Positions 1-5,816 of a DNA stretch of 13,554 bases are shown one piece after another; position 1 is the first letter of the stretch; each line of letters begins with the position of its first letter. This stretch comes from Solirubrobacterales bacterium (GTDB lineage Bacteria; Actinomycetota; Thermoleophilia; Solirubrobacterales; Solirubrobacteraceae). Where the stretch lies: positions 1 to 13,554 of the forward strand of contig JACDAP010000313.1 in assembly GCA_013695395.1 (NCBI GenBank), in the 5' to 3' direction. A model generated the notes under the pieces. That model was not told the DNA's origin. It searched no databases and saw only the letters and a program-made list of their open reading frames with translations. Position numbers and translations under genes: made by a program.

Positions 1-17
1 GTTCTGAGCCCCCGGCC

Positions 18-770
18 TCAGCCTGCCGCCGCCGCGACGGTCGAGGCGCCCTTTGCCGGGCGCGCCGCCTGTTGCAGCCGCAGCACGCCGGTGACGAGCA
101 GGAGTCCGAAGCCGACCTTCGCGGTGACGTCGATCACGGCGAAGACGAACACCTCTGTCGTCTGGCCGATCACCGCAGTGCCCTCGGTGCCGAGCAGCCA
201 GAGCACCGGGTAGATGAGCCACAGCCCTGAGAGGACGGCGGCCAGCTTGCCGAAGAGCCCGGCGATCGGCTCGCCTTGTGCCCGCGCTGCGGCGCGGACG
301 GGACCGAACACCAACGCGATCACGGCGAGGAACGCGCCGCAGCTGATCGTGAACCACACGTACTTCACCGTGTCGTCGACCGTGAGCGCGGCGATGACGC
401 CGGTCGCGATCATGAACACGTCGGCGCCGAGCACGCCTGCGATCAGCGACGTGCGGTGCCGCGTGTCGTCTCCGCGCAACACGGGCGGCAACGCGATCAT
501 GAGCAGGCCGAGCAGGAGCAGCGGCGTGGTGAGCGCCCAGTCGATGTAGCGCGCGTAGAACACGGTCCGGTCGTCGACGATCTTGAGACCCTGCGCGTTG
601 GCCATCGCGAAGTACGCCCCCGCTGCGATGAGGCAGACGAAGAACGACGCTACGGCGTGGTGGCGATCCTCCTGCCGCAGACGACCGCCGATGAGGAAGA
701 TGGCGAGCGCACCGAGTGCCATCCCGGTGAAGCCCACCCAGAGCCAGGTTTCCTGGCCGCTTGAGATCAT
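18..770 (-). CDS. Bacteriorhodopsin-like light-driven proton pump (DTG type)
   Basis: A 250-residue, seven-helix retinal protein, the usual length for the family, predicted to pump protons outward across the cytoplasmic membrane. Helix C reads ARYIDWALTTPLLLLG: Arg74, Asp77 (proton acceptor, bacteriorhodopsin D85) and Thr81 (T89) are kept, but the cytoplasmic donor position (D96) is Gly88. Helix G has DVTAK, with counter-ion Asp214 and Schiff-base Lys218. Retinal-pocket residues Trp139, Trp184, Tyr187, Pro188 and Trp191 are present, as are both proton-release glutamates (Glu196 and Glu206, matching E194 and E204). Leu at the colour-tuning site suggests green absorption. His37-His38 lie at the cytoplasmic end of helix B. 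I chose ATG 770 because AAGGAG lies 10 nt upstream and the first helix follows directly; the upstream in-frame extension looks non-coding. No retinal-synthesis gene is in the window. Family is certain; pumping is inferred from residues. Confidence 0.96.
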   Translation of the reverse strand: MISSGQETWLWVGFTGMALGALAIFLIGGRLRQEDRHHAVASFFVCLIAAGAYFAMANAQGLKIVDDRTVFYARYIDWALTTPLLLLGLLMIALPPVLRGDDTRHRTSLIAGVLGADVFMIATGVIAALTVDDTVKYVWFTISCGAFLAVIALVFGPVRAAARAQGEPIAGLFGKLAAVLSGLWLIYPVLWLLGTEGTAVIGQTTEVFVFAVIDVTAKVGFGLLLVTGVLRLQQAARPAKGASTVAAAAG

Positions 771-780
771 GGTGCAACAG

Positions 781-786
781 CTCCTT
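781..786 (-). promoter_or_regulatory. Ribosome binding site of the rhodopsin gene
   Basis: The minus strand reads AAGGAG, 10 nt before ATG 770. It fixes the start well inside a much longer open frame, and it contrasts with several neighbours that appear to be leaderless. Confidence 0.75.
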
Positions 787-828
787 GCGAGTGTTCGCCG
801 CGGACGCGGCGAGTTGACTGGACGCCAA

Positions 829-851
829 GTGATACGTGCGCCCCAGGGCGC
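829..851 (-). promoter_or_regulatory. Possible rhodopsin promoter with adjacent small palindrome
   Basis: On the minus strand TATCAC (829-834) could be a -10 element, giving a leader of about 50 nt. Just upstream is a 14-nt near-palindrome (838-851, 6-bp arms with a 2-nt centre) that could be an operator. No convincing -35 is visible. This rests on short motifs only. Confidence 0.25.
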
Positions 852-899
852 CACGACCGCCAACCTGGCGCGCCGAACCCCGCCGACCCGGTTCTCGGT

Positions 900-930
900 G
901 ACGTTCTGGTCGTGCGGGGACCAGAACGTC
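900..930. terminator. Perfect 12-bp inverted repeat, 7-nt loop
   Basis: Arms gacgttctggtc (900-911) and gaccagaacgtc (919-930) are exact complements around gtgcggg. A G-T and a G-C pair extend the stem to 14 bp. It lies 6 nt after the stop of the upstream minus-strand gene, so a transcription terminator is the simplest reading. Neither side has a T-tract, so it would be a U-less hairpin. An operator for the rhodopsin gene is the alternative. Confidence 0.5.
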
Positions 931-936
931 GCTCCC

Positions 937-1925
937 TCACGCCGCGAGCCCCCTCCGGTAGAGCGTCCAGAGGTCGGCGGCGATCGCGCCGGGCTCCCGC
1001 TCGAGCTGGCGCCAGGTGACGCGGACGACCCGGAGGCAGTGCTGCGCGGCCACGCGGCGGTCCCGGGCGCGGTCGGCCTCGAAGGCACGCGGCGTGAGGT
1101 GCGCCTGGCGTCCGTCGAGCTCCACCGCGAGCCCGGCCTCCCACCAGACGGCGTCGAGGAAGATCTCCTGCCACGGGTCGAGCAGCACGAGGCGGTGGTT
1201 GACCTGAGCGGTCGGGAAGCCCTGCTCACGCAGCAGCACGGCGAAGCGCCGCTCGAGCTTGTGGCGCAGGTCGCCGGCGACCGGGATCCGCGTCTCGCGC
1301 ACCAGTCGTCCGAGTGCGACGGCTCCCGGGCGGTTCACGCTCGCCGCCGCAACGGCGGGCGGGTCGAGGAGCCGCTGGAACTCCGCCTCACGGACCGCGG
1401 TCGCGAGGAGCCCGGGGGAGCCGCTGCCGGCGAGGTCCGCCAGGCACCGGGCGACCGAGGCGACCTGCATGCCCTCCACACGCGTCTGCTCCTCCGGAGC
1501 GAGGCTCGACGATGAAGCACCACCCCGGGCCGGGGCCGGAGGGGCCGGTCGCAGGCGAGGTGCACCGGACCCGAGGACGGCTCGAGCACGCCGTGCAGTT
1601 CGAGGCCCGACCGTTCGGTCACCCCCGCCCCGGGATCGACCGCGAGGATCGCCGCCGCCGCGCGACCGGCGGGCGTGTCGGGGGCGCCGGCCAGCCGGAA
1701 GGTGCCGCGATGCTCGCGGACGAGCCAGCCGGCGGCGACACGCGTGCGCACCATCCCGCGGGACCAGCCGAGCTCTGCGAGCTGCCACCCGCTCACCCGG
1801 CCGTGTTGTCGCAGTGCGAACGCGATGGCCGCGCCGATCGGGTCACGTTGTGGTTGCTGAGCCTGCCGAACGTCGCGCACATCGCGAGCGTCCTTCCCGT
1901 CGCTGCGACGGCTCAACGCCCACAC
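937..1925 (-). pseudogene. AbiEi-type HTH plus DUF559 (Vsr-like nuclease fold) protein, frameshifted
   Basis: Two minus-strand frames together make one recognisable protein. The first (from GTG 1925, or more likely GTG 1880 preceded by GGAAGGA) encodes a winged-helix start of the AbiEi antitoxin type, with GRVSGWQLAELGWSRGMVRT and then LVREHRGTFRLAG. It continues in frame to about VVLHR. The second frame resumes with SLAPEEQTRVEGMQVASVAR and ends in a DUF559 domain of the very-short-patch-repair endonuclease fold, with the PD-(D/E)xK-like pieces LDAVWW and LAVELDGRQAH. The switch falls near 1500-1515; one extra base there restores the usual family join (HRASLAPEE). The span of 989 nt is one short of a multiple of three, as expected for a single deletion. 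It is either a decayed gene or a sequencing error. Orphan proteins of this architecture are common in actinobacteria and their role is unknown. Confidence 0.8.
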
Positions 1926-1970
1926 GTAACGAAACTGCGGAGCAACGCGCGCAGAACACGCACGCCCGCC

Positions 1971-3590
1971 TCAGAACGTCGGGGCGTACTTCCCGAACAC
2001 GTCCTGCATCGCCCCGCAGACCTCGCCCATCGAGGCGCGGTCGCGCAGCGCGTCCTTGATGTGGGGGACGAGGTTGTCCTTGCCCCCGGCCGCCTCGCGC
2101 ACGACCTTCAGCGCGCCCTCGACCTTCTCGTGGTCGCGGTCCTCCTTGAACGCCTTCAGGCGCTCGAGCTGGGCGCGTTCCGAGTCCGGGTCGACGCGCA
2201 GCAGATCGGGGACCTCGGCGGCCTCCTCTTCGTACTTGTTCACGCCGACCACGATGTCCTGCTCGATGCGGTACCGCTCCTGGTAGCCCCAGGCGCTCTC
2301 GTCGATCTCGCCGGTGATGAACTCGATCGCCTTGACCGAGCCGCCGAGCTCGTCGACCTTCGTGATCAGCTCGAGCGCGCGCGACTCGATCTCGTCGGTG
2401 AGCGCCTCGACGAAGTAGGAGCCCGCGAAGGGGTCGACGGTGTCCGCGGCGCCCGACTCGTGGGCCAGGATCTGCTGGGTGCGCAGCGCCGTCTTCGCGG
2501 CGGTCTCGCTCGGGAGCGCGAGCGCCTCGTCGAAGCCGTTCGTGTGGAGCGACTGGGTGCCGCCGCAGACCGCGGCGAAGCCCTGCAGCGCGACGCGGAC
2601 GATGTTGTTCACCGGCTGCTGCGCGGTGAGCGTGACGCCGCCGGTCTGCGTGTGGAAGCGCAGCATCATCGACTTCGGGTTCTCCGCGCCGAAGCGCTCC
2701 TTCATGATCTTCGCCCACATCCGCCGGGCCGCGCGGAACTTCGCGACCTCCTGGAAGACGTTGTTGTGGCCGTTGAAGAAGAAGGCGAGCCGCGGGGCGA
2801 AGTCATCGACCGCGAGGCCGGCGTCGATCGCCGCCTGCACGTACGCGATGCCGCTCGAGAGGGTGAAGGCGACCTCCTGGACGGCCGAGCAGCCCTTCTC
2901 GCGGAAGTGGTAGCCGGAGATCGAGACCGTGTTCCAGCGCGGCACGTTCTCCTTGCAGTAGGCGAACAGATCGGTCGTCAGTCGCATCGAAGCCTCGGGC
3001 GGGAAGATGTAGTTCCCGCGGGCGATGTACTCCTTGAGGATGTCGTTCTGCGTGGTCCCGCGGAGCTTCTCGGAGGGGACGCCCTGCTCCTCGCCGACGA
3101 GCTCGTAGAGGGCGAGCAGCACGGCGGCGGGGGCGTTGATCGTCATCGAGGTGGAGACCTCGTCGAGCGGGATCTGGTCGAAGGCCGTGCGCATGTCGTC
3201 GATCGTGTCGATCGCGACGCCGGTGCGGCCGACCTCGCCCAGGCAGCGCGGGTTGTCGGAGTCGAGGCCGAGCTGGGTGGGCAGGTCGAAGGCCATCGAG
3301 AGGCCGGTCGCGCCGCGGCCGATCAGGTAGCGGTACCGCTCGTTGGACTCCTTGGCGCTCGCGTAGCCCGCGTACTGGCGCATCGTCCAGACCTGCTTGC
3401 GGTACATCTCGCGGTGCGGGCCACGCGTGTAGGGGTACTCGCCGGGGGCGCCGAGCCGCTCGGGCAGGTTCTCGCGGACGTCCTCGGGGCCGTAGAGGGC
3501 CTCCATCTCGATCCCGGAGTCGGTGAAGTGCCGGGGGTCGTCGGGGCCCGTGATCGGGGCGACGGTGAGACGTTCCTCTTCGGTGGCCAT
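1971..3590 (-). CDS. mcmA: Methylmalonyl-CoA mutase large (catalytic) subunit, no B12 domain
   Basis: 539 residues forming the TIM-barrel acyl-CoA mutase domain that interconverts methylmalonyl-CoA and succinyl-CoA in the cytoplasm, in propionate, odd-chain fatty acid and branched amino acid metabolism. Substrate-site residues that mark methylmalonyl-CoA use are present: Tyr73 in RQYAG (Tyr89 of the Propionibacterium enzyme), Arg203 in ASMRLTTDLF (Arg207, which binds the substrate carboxylate) and His228 in ISGYH. Isobutyryl- or 2-hydroxyisobutyryl-CoA mutases would be expected to differ at the first of these. The protein stops at KYAPTF, before the cobalamin-binding DxHxxG domain, so it belongs to the split type and needs a separate small subunit, which is not nearby. 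A -10-like TACGAT ends 7 nt before the ATG and no Shine-Dalgarno is visible, suggesting a leaderless mRNA. Function is confident; the exact substrate slightly less so. Confidence 0.95.
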   Translation of the reverse strand: MATEEERLTVAPITGPDDPRHFTDSGIEMEALYGPEDVRENLPERLGAPGEYPYTRGPHREMYRKQVWTMRQYAGYASAKESNERYRYLIGRGATGLSMAFDLPTQLGLDSDNPRCLGEVGRTGVAIDTIDDMRTAFDQIPLDEVSTSMTINAPAAVLLALYELVGEEQGVPSEKLRGTTQNDILKEYIARGNYIFPPEASMRLTTDLFAYCKENVPRWNTVSISGYHFREKGCSAVQEVAFTLSSGIAYVQAAIDAGLAVDDFAPRLAFFFNGHNNVFQEVAKFRAARRMWAKIMKERFGAENPKSMMLRFHTQTGGVTLTAQQPVNNIVRVALQGFAAVCGGTQSLHTNGFDEALALPSETAAKTALRTQQILAHESGAADTVDPFAGSYFVEALTDEIESRALELITKVDELGGSVKAIEFITGEIDESAWGYQERYRIEQDIVVGVNKYEEEAAEVPDLLRVDPDSERAQLERLKAFKEDRDHEKVEGALKVVREAAGGKDNLVPHIKDALRDRASMGEVCGAMQDVFGKYAPTF

Positions 3591-3597
3591 GGGTCCG

Positions 3598-3603
3598 ATC
3601 GTA
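3598..3603 (-). promoter_or_regulatory. -10-like TACGAT for the mutase gene (leaderless)
   Basis: The hexamer ends 7 nt before ATG 3590, placing the expected transcription start at or one base from the start codon. It lies in the 30-nt gap after the methyltransferase stop. No ribosome binding site and no clear -35 are seen. Confidence 0.45.
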
Positions 3604-3620
3604 TCCGCGGCGCGGTGTGT

Positions 3621-4235
3621 TCAGACCGCCGCCGCGACCACCGTGGTGTGGAAGGCGGTGCGGTGCTCCTCCTGCACGCGGAAGCCCGTCGCCTCCACCA
3701 TCGCCCCGAGCGCGCCGGGCGAGATCCCCCAGAACCAGTTCACGTAGCCGCGCGCGGGGTCGAACCGTTCGGTGTGGGTGGGGTGCCTCCCGGGAGCGGG
3801 CGCGAACTCGCAGCGGTTGCCGCGCAGGGGGAGCGTCTCGGTGGCGAGGATGAGCGTCTGCGCGGTCATCGCGCGGAGCCGCTCGAGGGTGAGCAGCGGA
3901 TGCGGCGCGTGGTAGAGGACGCCGGAGCACCAGACGACGTCGTGGACTCCGACGGCTTCGACCGTCGCGGGGTCGTGCAAGTCGCCCTGGACGAAGCGCA
4001 CTCGCGAGCCACGCCGCGCGTGCTCGGCGCGGTACGTCTCGCTCTCGCCCATGACGTCCACGCCGGTCACGTCGGTGGCGCCCGCCGCCTCCGCCGCGAA
4101 GGCGATCGCGCCGTCGACTGACCACATGCAGCCGACGTCCACGAACGAGCGGCCGCGGACGTGCCGCGCGACGAGCTCCTCGCGGGGCGGGGTACCGCGG
4201 GAGAGCCGTTGGCGCAGGCGGACGGAGGCACGCAT
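3621..4235 (-). CDS. Class I SAM-dependent methyltransferase (DUF1698/CmoB-like)
   Basis: 204 residues with a Rossmann methyltransferase core. Motif I is FVDVGCMWSVDG (31-42), the acidic ribose-binding residue is Asp60 in GVDVM, motif III is FVQGDLHD (81-88), and the later segment has GVLYHAPHPLLTLERL. The GVLYH-xxP-L arrangement recalls the DUF1698/CmoB branch of methyltransferases, but the protein is much shorter than CmoB and I cannot name a substrate. Motif I is atypical, with Met-Trp-Ser where small residues usually sit. It is transcribed towards the mutase with a 30-nt gap but appears to have its own promoter (TAGCCT, 8 nt before ATG), so a functional link to the mutase is not implied. 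It is divergent from moaX. Confidence 0.8.
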   Translation of the reverse strand: MRASVRLRQRLSRGTPPREELVARHVRGRSFVDVGCMWSVDGAIAFAAEAAGATDVTGVDVMGESETYRAEHARRGSRVRFVQGDLHDPATVEAVGVHDVVWCSGVLYHAPHPLLTLERLRAMTAQTLILATETLPLRGNRCEFAPAPGRHPTHTERFDPARGYVNWFWGISPGALGAMVEATGFRVQEEHRTAFHTTVVAAAV

Positions 4236-4243
4236 GGCCCGCG

Positions 4244-4249
4244 AGGCTA
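4244..4249 (-). promoter_or_regulatory. -10-like TAGCCT for the methyltransferase gene
   Basis: The hexamer ends 8 nt before ATG 4235, with no ribosome binding site, consistent with a leaderless or almost leaderless transcript. The same hexamer precedes the UDP-xylose synthase gene at a similar distance. Confidence 0.4.
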
Positions 4250-4277
4250 CGCGGCCGGCGCATCGACTTGTCGCTTC

Positions 4278-4294
4278 TTCCCGGATGGCGGGAA
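4278..4294. repeat. Small inverted repeat in the divergent promoter region
   Basis: Arms ttcccg and cgggaa flank a 5-nt centre, between the divergent methyltransferase and moaX genes. It could bind a regulator shared by both, but it is short enough to be chance. Confidence 0.25.
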
Positions 4295-4329
4295 CAATCG
4301 ACGACTCGATGCTGCGGCGGCGGCAGTAG

Positions 4330-4343
4330 TAGCGTCGGAGGGG
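4330..4343 (+). promoter_or_regulatory. Overlapping -10-like TAGCGT and Shine-Dalgarno GGAGGGG before moaX
   Basis: TAGCGT (4330-4335) ends 7 nt before GTG 4343, the leaderless spacing seen elsewhere in the window. GGAGGGG (4337-4343) is correctly spaced for the second GTG at 4349. The two signals support different starts two codons apart, and both give plausible proteins. Confidence 0.35.
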
Positions 4344-4348
4344 TGATC

Positions 4349-4981
4349 GTGACCGTCAGGCTCTTCGCCGCGCTGAAGGAGCGCGCGGGCACCGGGCAGC
4401 TGGAGCTCGAGCTGCCCGACGGCGCCCGGGTGGCGGACGCGCTGGCCGCGCTCGACGGGCTCGCGGACGGCCTTCCGCTCGTCCTCGCCGTCAACCGTGA
4501 GTACGCGCGCGAGGACAGGATGCTGCAGGAGCACGACGAGCTCGCGGTCGTCCCCCCCGTCTCCGGCGGGGACCTGCGCATCCACACCGCGATCGTGGAG
4601 GGAGCACTCTCGCTCGACGCGCTCGTCGAACGGGTCCGGGACCCTCGAGCGGGCGCCGTGGTCACCTTCTCCGGCGTCACCCGCGACGTGCTCCATCTGG
4701 ACTACGACGGCTACGTCGAGATGGCCGAGCAGGAGCTGCGCCGGATCGCCGAGGAGGCGGCCACGCGGTTCGGCCTGTGCGCCGTGGCGAGCGAGCACCG
4801 CACCGGCCGCGTCGCCATCAGCGAACCCTCGATCCTGGTCGCGGCCAGTGCGCCCCACCGTCCGCAGGCCTTCGCCGGAGCCCGCTACGTGATCGACCAG
4901 CTCAAAGCACGCCTGCCGATCTGGAAGCAGGAGGCGGGGGCCTGGAAGCACGAGCACGTCCCGCCCGCCCCGGGCGCCTGA
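4349..4981 (+). CDS. moaX: MoaD-MoaE fusion, molybdopterin synthase (MoaX type)
   Basis: 210 residues joining both subunits of molybdopterin synthase, which puts two sulfurs into cyclic pyranopterin monophosphate during molybdenum cofactor synthesis in the cytoplasm. Residues 1-74 are MoaD, a ubiquitin-like fold starting VTVRLFAALKE and ending PPVSGG. Residues from about 78 are MoaE, with VVTFSGVTRD, SAPHRPQAF (His170-Arg171), DQLK (Lys186) and IWK (Lys193); the last two match catalytic Lys119 and Lys126 of E. coli MoaE in spacing. The Gly73-Gly74 pair that must carry the thiocarboxylate is internal, so cleavage after it is required, as is known for mycobacterial MoaX. The MoaE loop after Arg112 is about six residues shorter than in E. 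coli. GTG 4349 is favoured by GGAGGGG; GTG 4343 is also possible. No other moa gene is in the window. Confidence 0.93.
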   Translation: MTVRLFAALKERAGTGQLELELPDGARVADALAALDGLADGLPLVLAVNREYAREDRMLQEHDELAVVPPVSGGDLRIHTAIVEGALSLDALVERVRDPRAGAVVTFSGVTRDVLHLDYDGYVEMAEQELRRIAEEAATRFGLCAVASEHRTGRVAISEPSILVAASAPHRPQAFAGARYVIDQLKARLPIWKQEAGAWKHEHVPPAPGA

Positions 4982-5006
4982 GGGGCGCAGCGCTCAGACG
5001 GCGCCC
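4972..5006. terminator. Hairpin across the two converging stop codons
   Basis: gggcgcctgag (4972-4982) pairs with ctca-gac-ggcgccc (4993-5006), leaving a 3-nt bulge and a 10-nt loop. The moaX stop lies in the left arm and the ferritin stop begins the right arm. A shared bidirectional terminator is plausible for genes only 12 nt apart. There is no T-tract. Confidence 0.35.
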
Positions 5007-5527
5007 CCGGCGGCTGCCGGAGCGGTCGCGTCGGCGATCGGTTCGGTGCCGTGCTCGCGGGCCAGGTACTCCTCCGCCCACATGGGGTTCTCGCGGGCGC
5101 GCTCGACGGTGCGCAGCAGGTCGCTCATGGTCGCGACCTCCTCGACCTGCTCCTTGAGGAACCACTGCACGAACTGCTCGGACTGGAAGTCGCTGTGCTC
5201 GCGGGCGACGGCCATGAGCCCCTCGATCTGCTGGGTGACCTTCTTCTCCTGCGCGAGCGCGATCGTGACCGGCTCGACGATGTCGGCGAACCCGTTGCGC
5301 GGGCCGGTGACGCCCGGGATCTCCGCCTCGACGTCCGCGTCGAGCAGGTACTTGACCATCATCATCGCGTGGTTGCGCTCCTCCAGCGCCTGGGCGTAGA
5401 AGAACGCGGCCAGCCGCGGGAGGGTCTCCGCGTCGTAGTAGATCGCCACGGCGATGTACTGCTGGCTGGCGGCGAACTCGTTGGCGATCTGGGTGTTGAG
5501 CTTCTCGACGAAGGCGGCGGCGGGCAT
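4994..5527 (-). CDS. ftn: Ferritin (non-haem, ferroxidase-active)
   Basis: 177 residues, the normal length for a bacterial ferritin. It forms 24-subunit cytoplasmic shells that oxidise Fe(II) and store it as mineral. The ferroxidase ligands are all visible: Glu17 in NEF, Tyr24, Glu50 and His53 in EERNH, Glu94 in AQEKK, and Gln127 with Glu130 in LKEQVEE. The opening KLNTQIANEFAASQQY and the WFLKEQVEE segment resemble actinobacterial BfrB-type ferritins rather than haem bacterioferritin. The Ala/Pro-rich tail after about residue 160 is probably disordered. The start follows TATATT by 7 nt with no ribosome binding site (leaderless). It is divergent from a small Cys-rich protein and convergent with moaX. 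No iron-regulator box is recognisable in the short promoter. Confidence 0.96.
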   Translation of the reverse strand: MPAAAFVEKLNTQIANEFAASQQYIAVAIYYDAETLPRLAAFFYAQALEERNHAMMMVKYLLDADVEAEIPGVTGPRNGFADIVEPVTIALAQEKKVTQQIEGLMAVAREHSDFQSEQFVQWFLKEQVEEVATMSDLLRTVERARENPMWAEEYLAREHGTEPIADATAPAAAGGAV

Positions 5528-5534
5528 GGGGCGG

Positions 5535-5540
5535 AATATA
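5535..5540 (-). promoter_or_regulatory. -10 element TATATT of the ferritin gene (leaderless)
   Basis: The best -10 match in the window, and an A/T-rich island in very GC-rich DNA. It ends 7 nt before ATG 5527, so transcription should start at the first codon. No clear -35 is seen. Confidence 0.6.
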
Positions 5541-5567
5541 TCCGACCTCGGCGGTGCGGATTGCGTC

Positions 5568-5573
5568 TACTCT
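5568..5573 (+). promoter_or_regulatory. -10-like TACTCT of the small Cys-rich protein gene
   Basis: The hexamer ends 6 nt before GTG 5580, with no ribosome binding site between. With the ferritin -10 about 30 nt away on the other strand, this is a compact divergent promoter pair. Confidence 0.4.
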
Positions 5574-5579
5574 GGCGGG

Positions 5580-5777
5580 GTGGGCAAGACCGTCAAGGCG
5601 AAGAAGAGCTGCTGCAAGGACAAGCCGCGTTGCAAGAGGTGCCCGGTCGTGCTCAAGCGCCTGGAGGCGGTCGGCCTCGCCGAACGGGTCGACAAGCGGA
5701 CCTACGTCGTGGTCGACGTCATCCCGAAGAAGACGCTCAAGGCGCTCCGGAGCCCGGCCAAGCGGCTGTCCCGCTGA
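5580..5777 (+). CDS. Conserved small Cys/Lys-rich protein of unknown function
   Basis: 65 residues from GTG 5580. The N-terminal third is strongly basic and carries four cysteines in KKSCCKDKPRCKRCPVVLKR (Cys11, 12, 18 and 21), an arrangement that could bind zinc or another metal. The rest reads like a small alpha/beta domain with RTYVVVDVIPKK. The open frame extends upstream through the ferritin gene, but GTG 5580 fits both the promoter spacing and the basic start. I recall similar CC-x5-C-x2-CPVV mini-proteins in other actinobacteria, without known function. The length, composition and clean placement between two promoters argue that it is real. Nucleic-acid binding is a guess from its charge and cysteines. 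Confidence 0.7.
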   Translation: MGKTVKAKKSCCKDKPRCKRCPVVLKRLEAVGLAERVDKRTYVVVDVIPKKTLKALRSPAKRLSR

Positions 5778-5801
5778 GCGGCGCCGCGCCCGGAGACCGA
5801 C

Positions 5802-5807
5802 TAGCCT
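5802..5807 (+). promoter_or_regulatory. -10-like TAGCCT of the UDP-xylose synthase gene
   Basis: The hexamer ends 9 nt before ATG 5817, with no Shine-Dalgarno in between. It is probably the promoter of the polysaccharide locus, with a leader of about 3 nt. Confidence 0.4.
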
Positions 5808-5816
5808 GCTGCCGCT

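Noticed and set aside
771..1229. N-terminal extension of the rhodopsin frame by about 150 residues
   Set aside because: The extension is Arg/Ser-rich, lies antisense-like to the DUF559 reading frame and precedes a strong ribosome binding site and the normal rhodopsin start.
937..1925. An AbiE-type toxin-antitoxin pair
   Set aside because: The protein has the AbiEi-like helix-turn-helix start, but there is no AbiEii nucleotidyltransferase toxin next to it. The neighbours are a rhodopsin and a mutase, so no phage-defence pair can be claimed.
1314..4121. A 935-residue plus-strand open frame
   Set aside because: It runs antisense to the clearly conserved mutase and the AbiEi/DUF559 gene, is full of Arg/Asp/Glu/Val repeats typical of high-GC shadow frames, and shows no domain.
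2803..4680. A 625-residue minus-strand open frame
   Set aside because: It overlaps the mutase, methyltransferase and moaX genes in the wrong frames and has low-complexity Arg/Ala/Pro-rich content.
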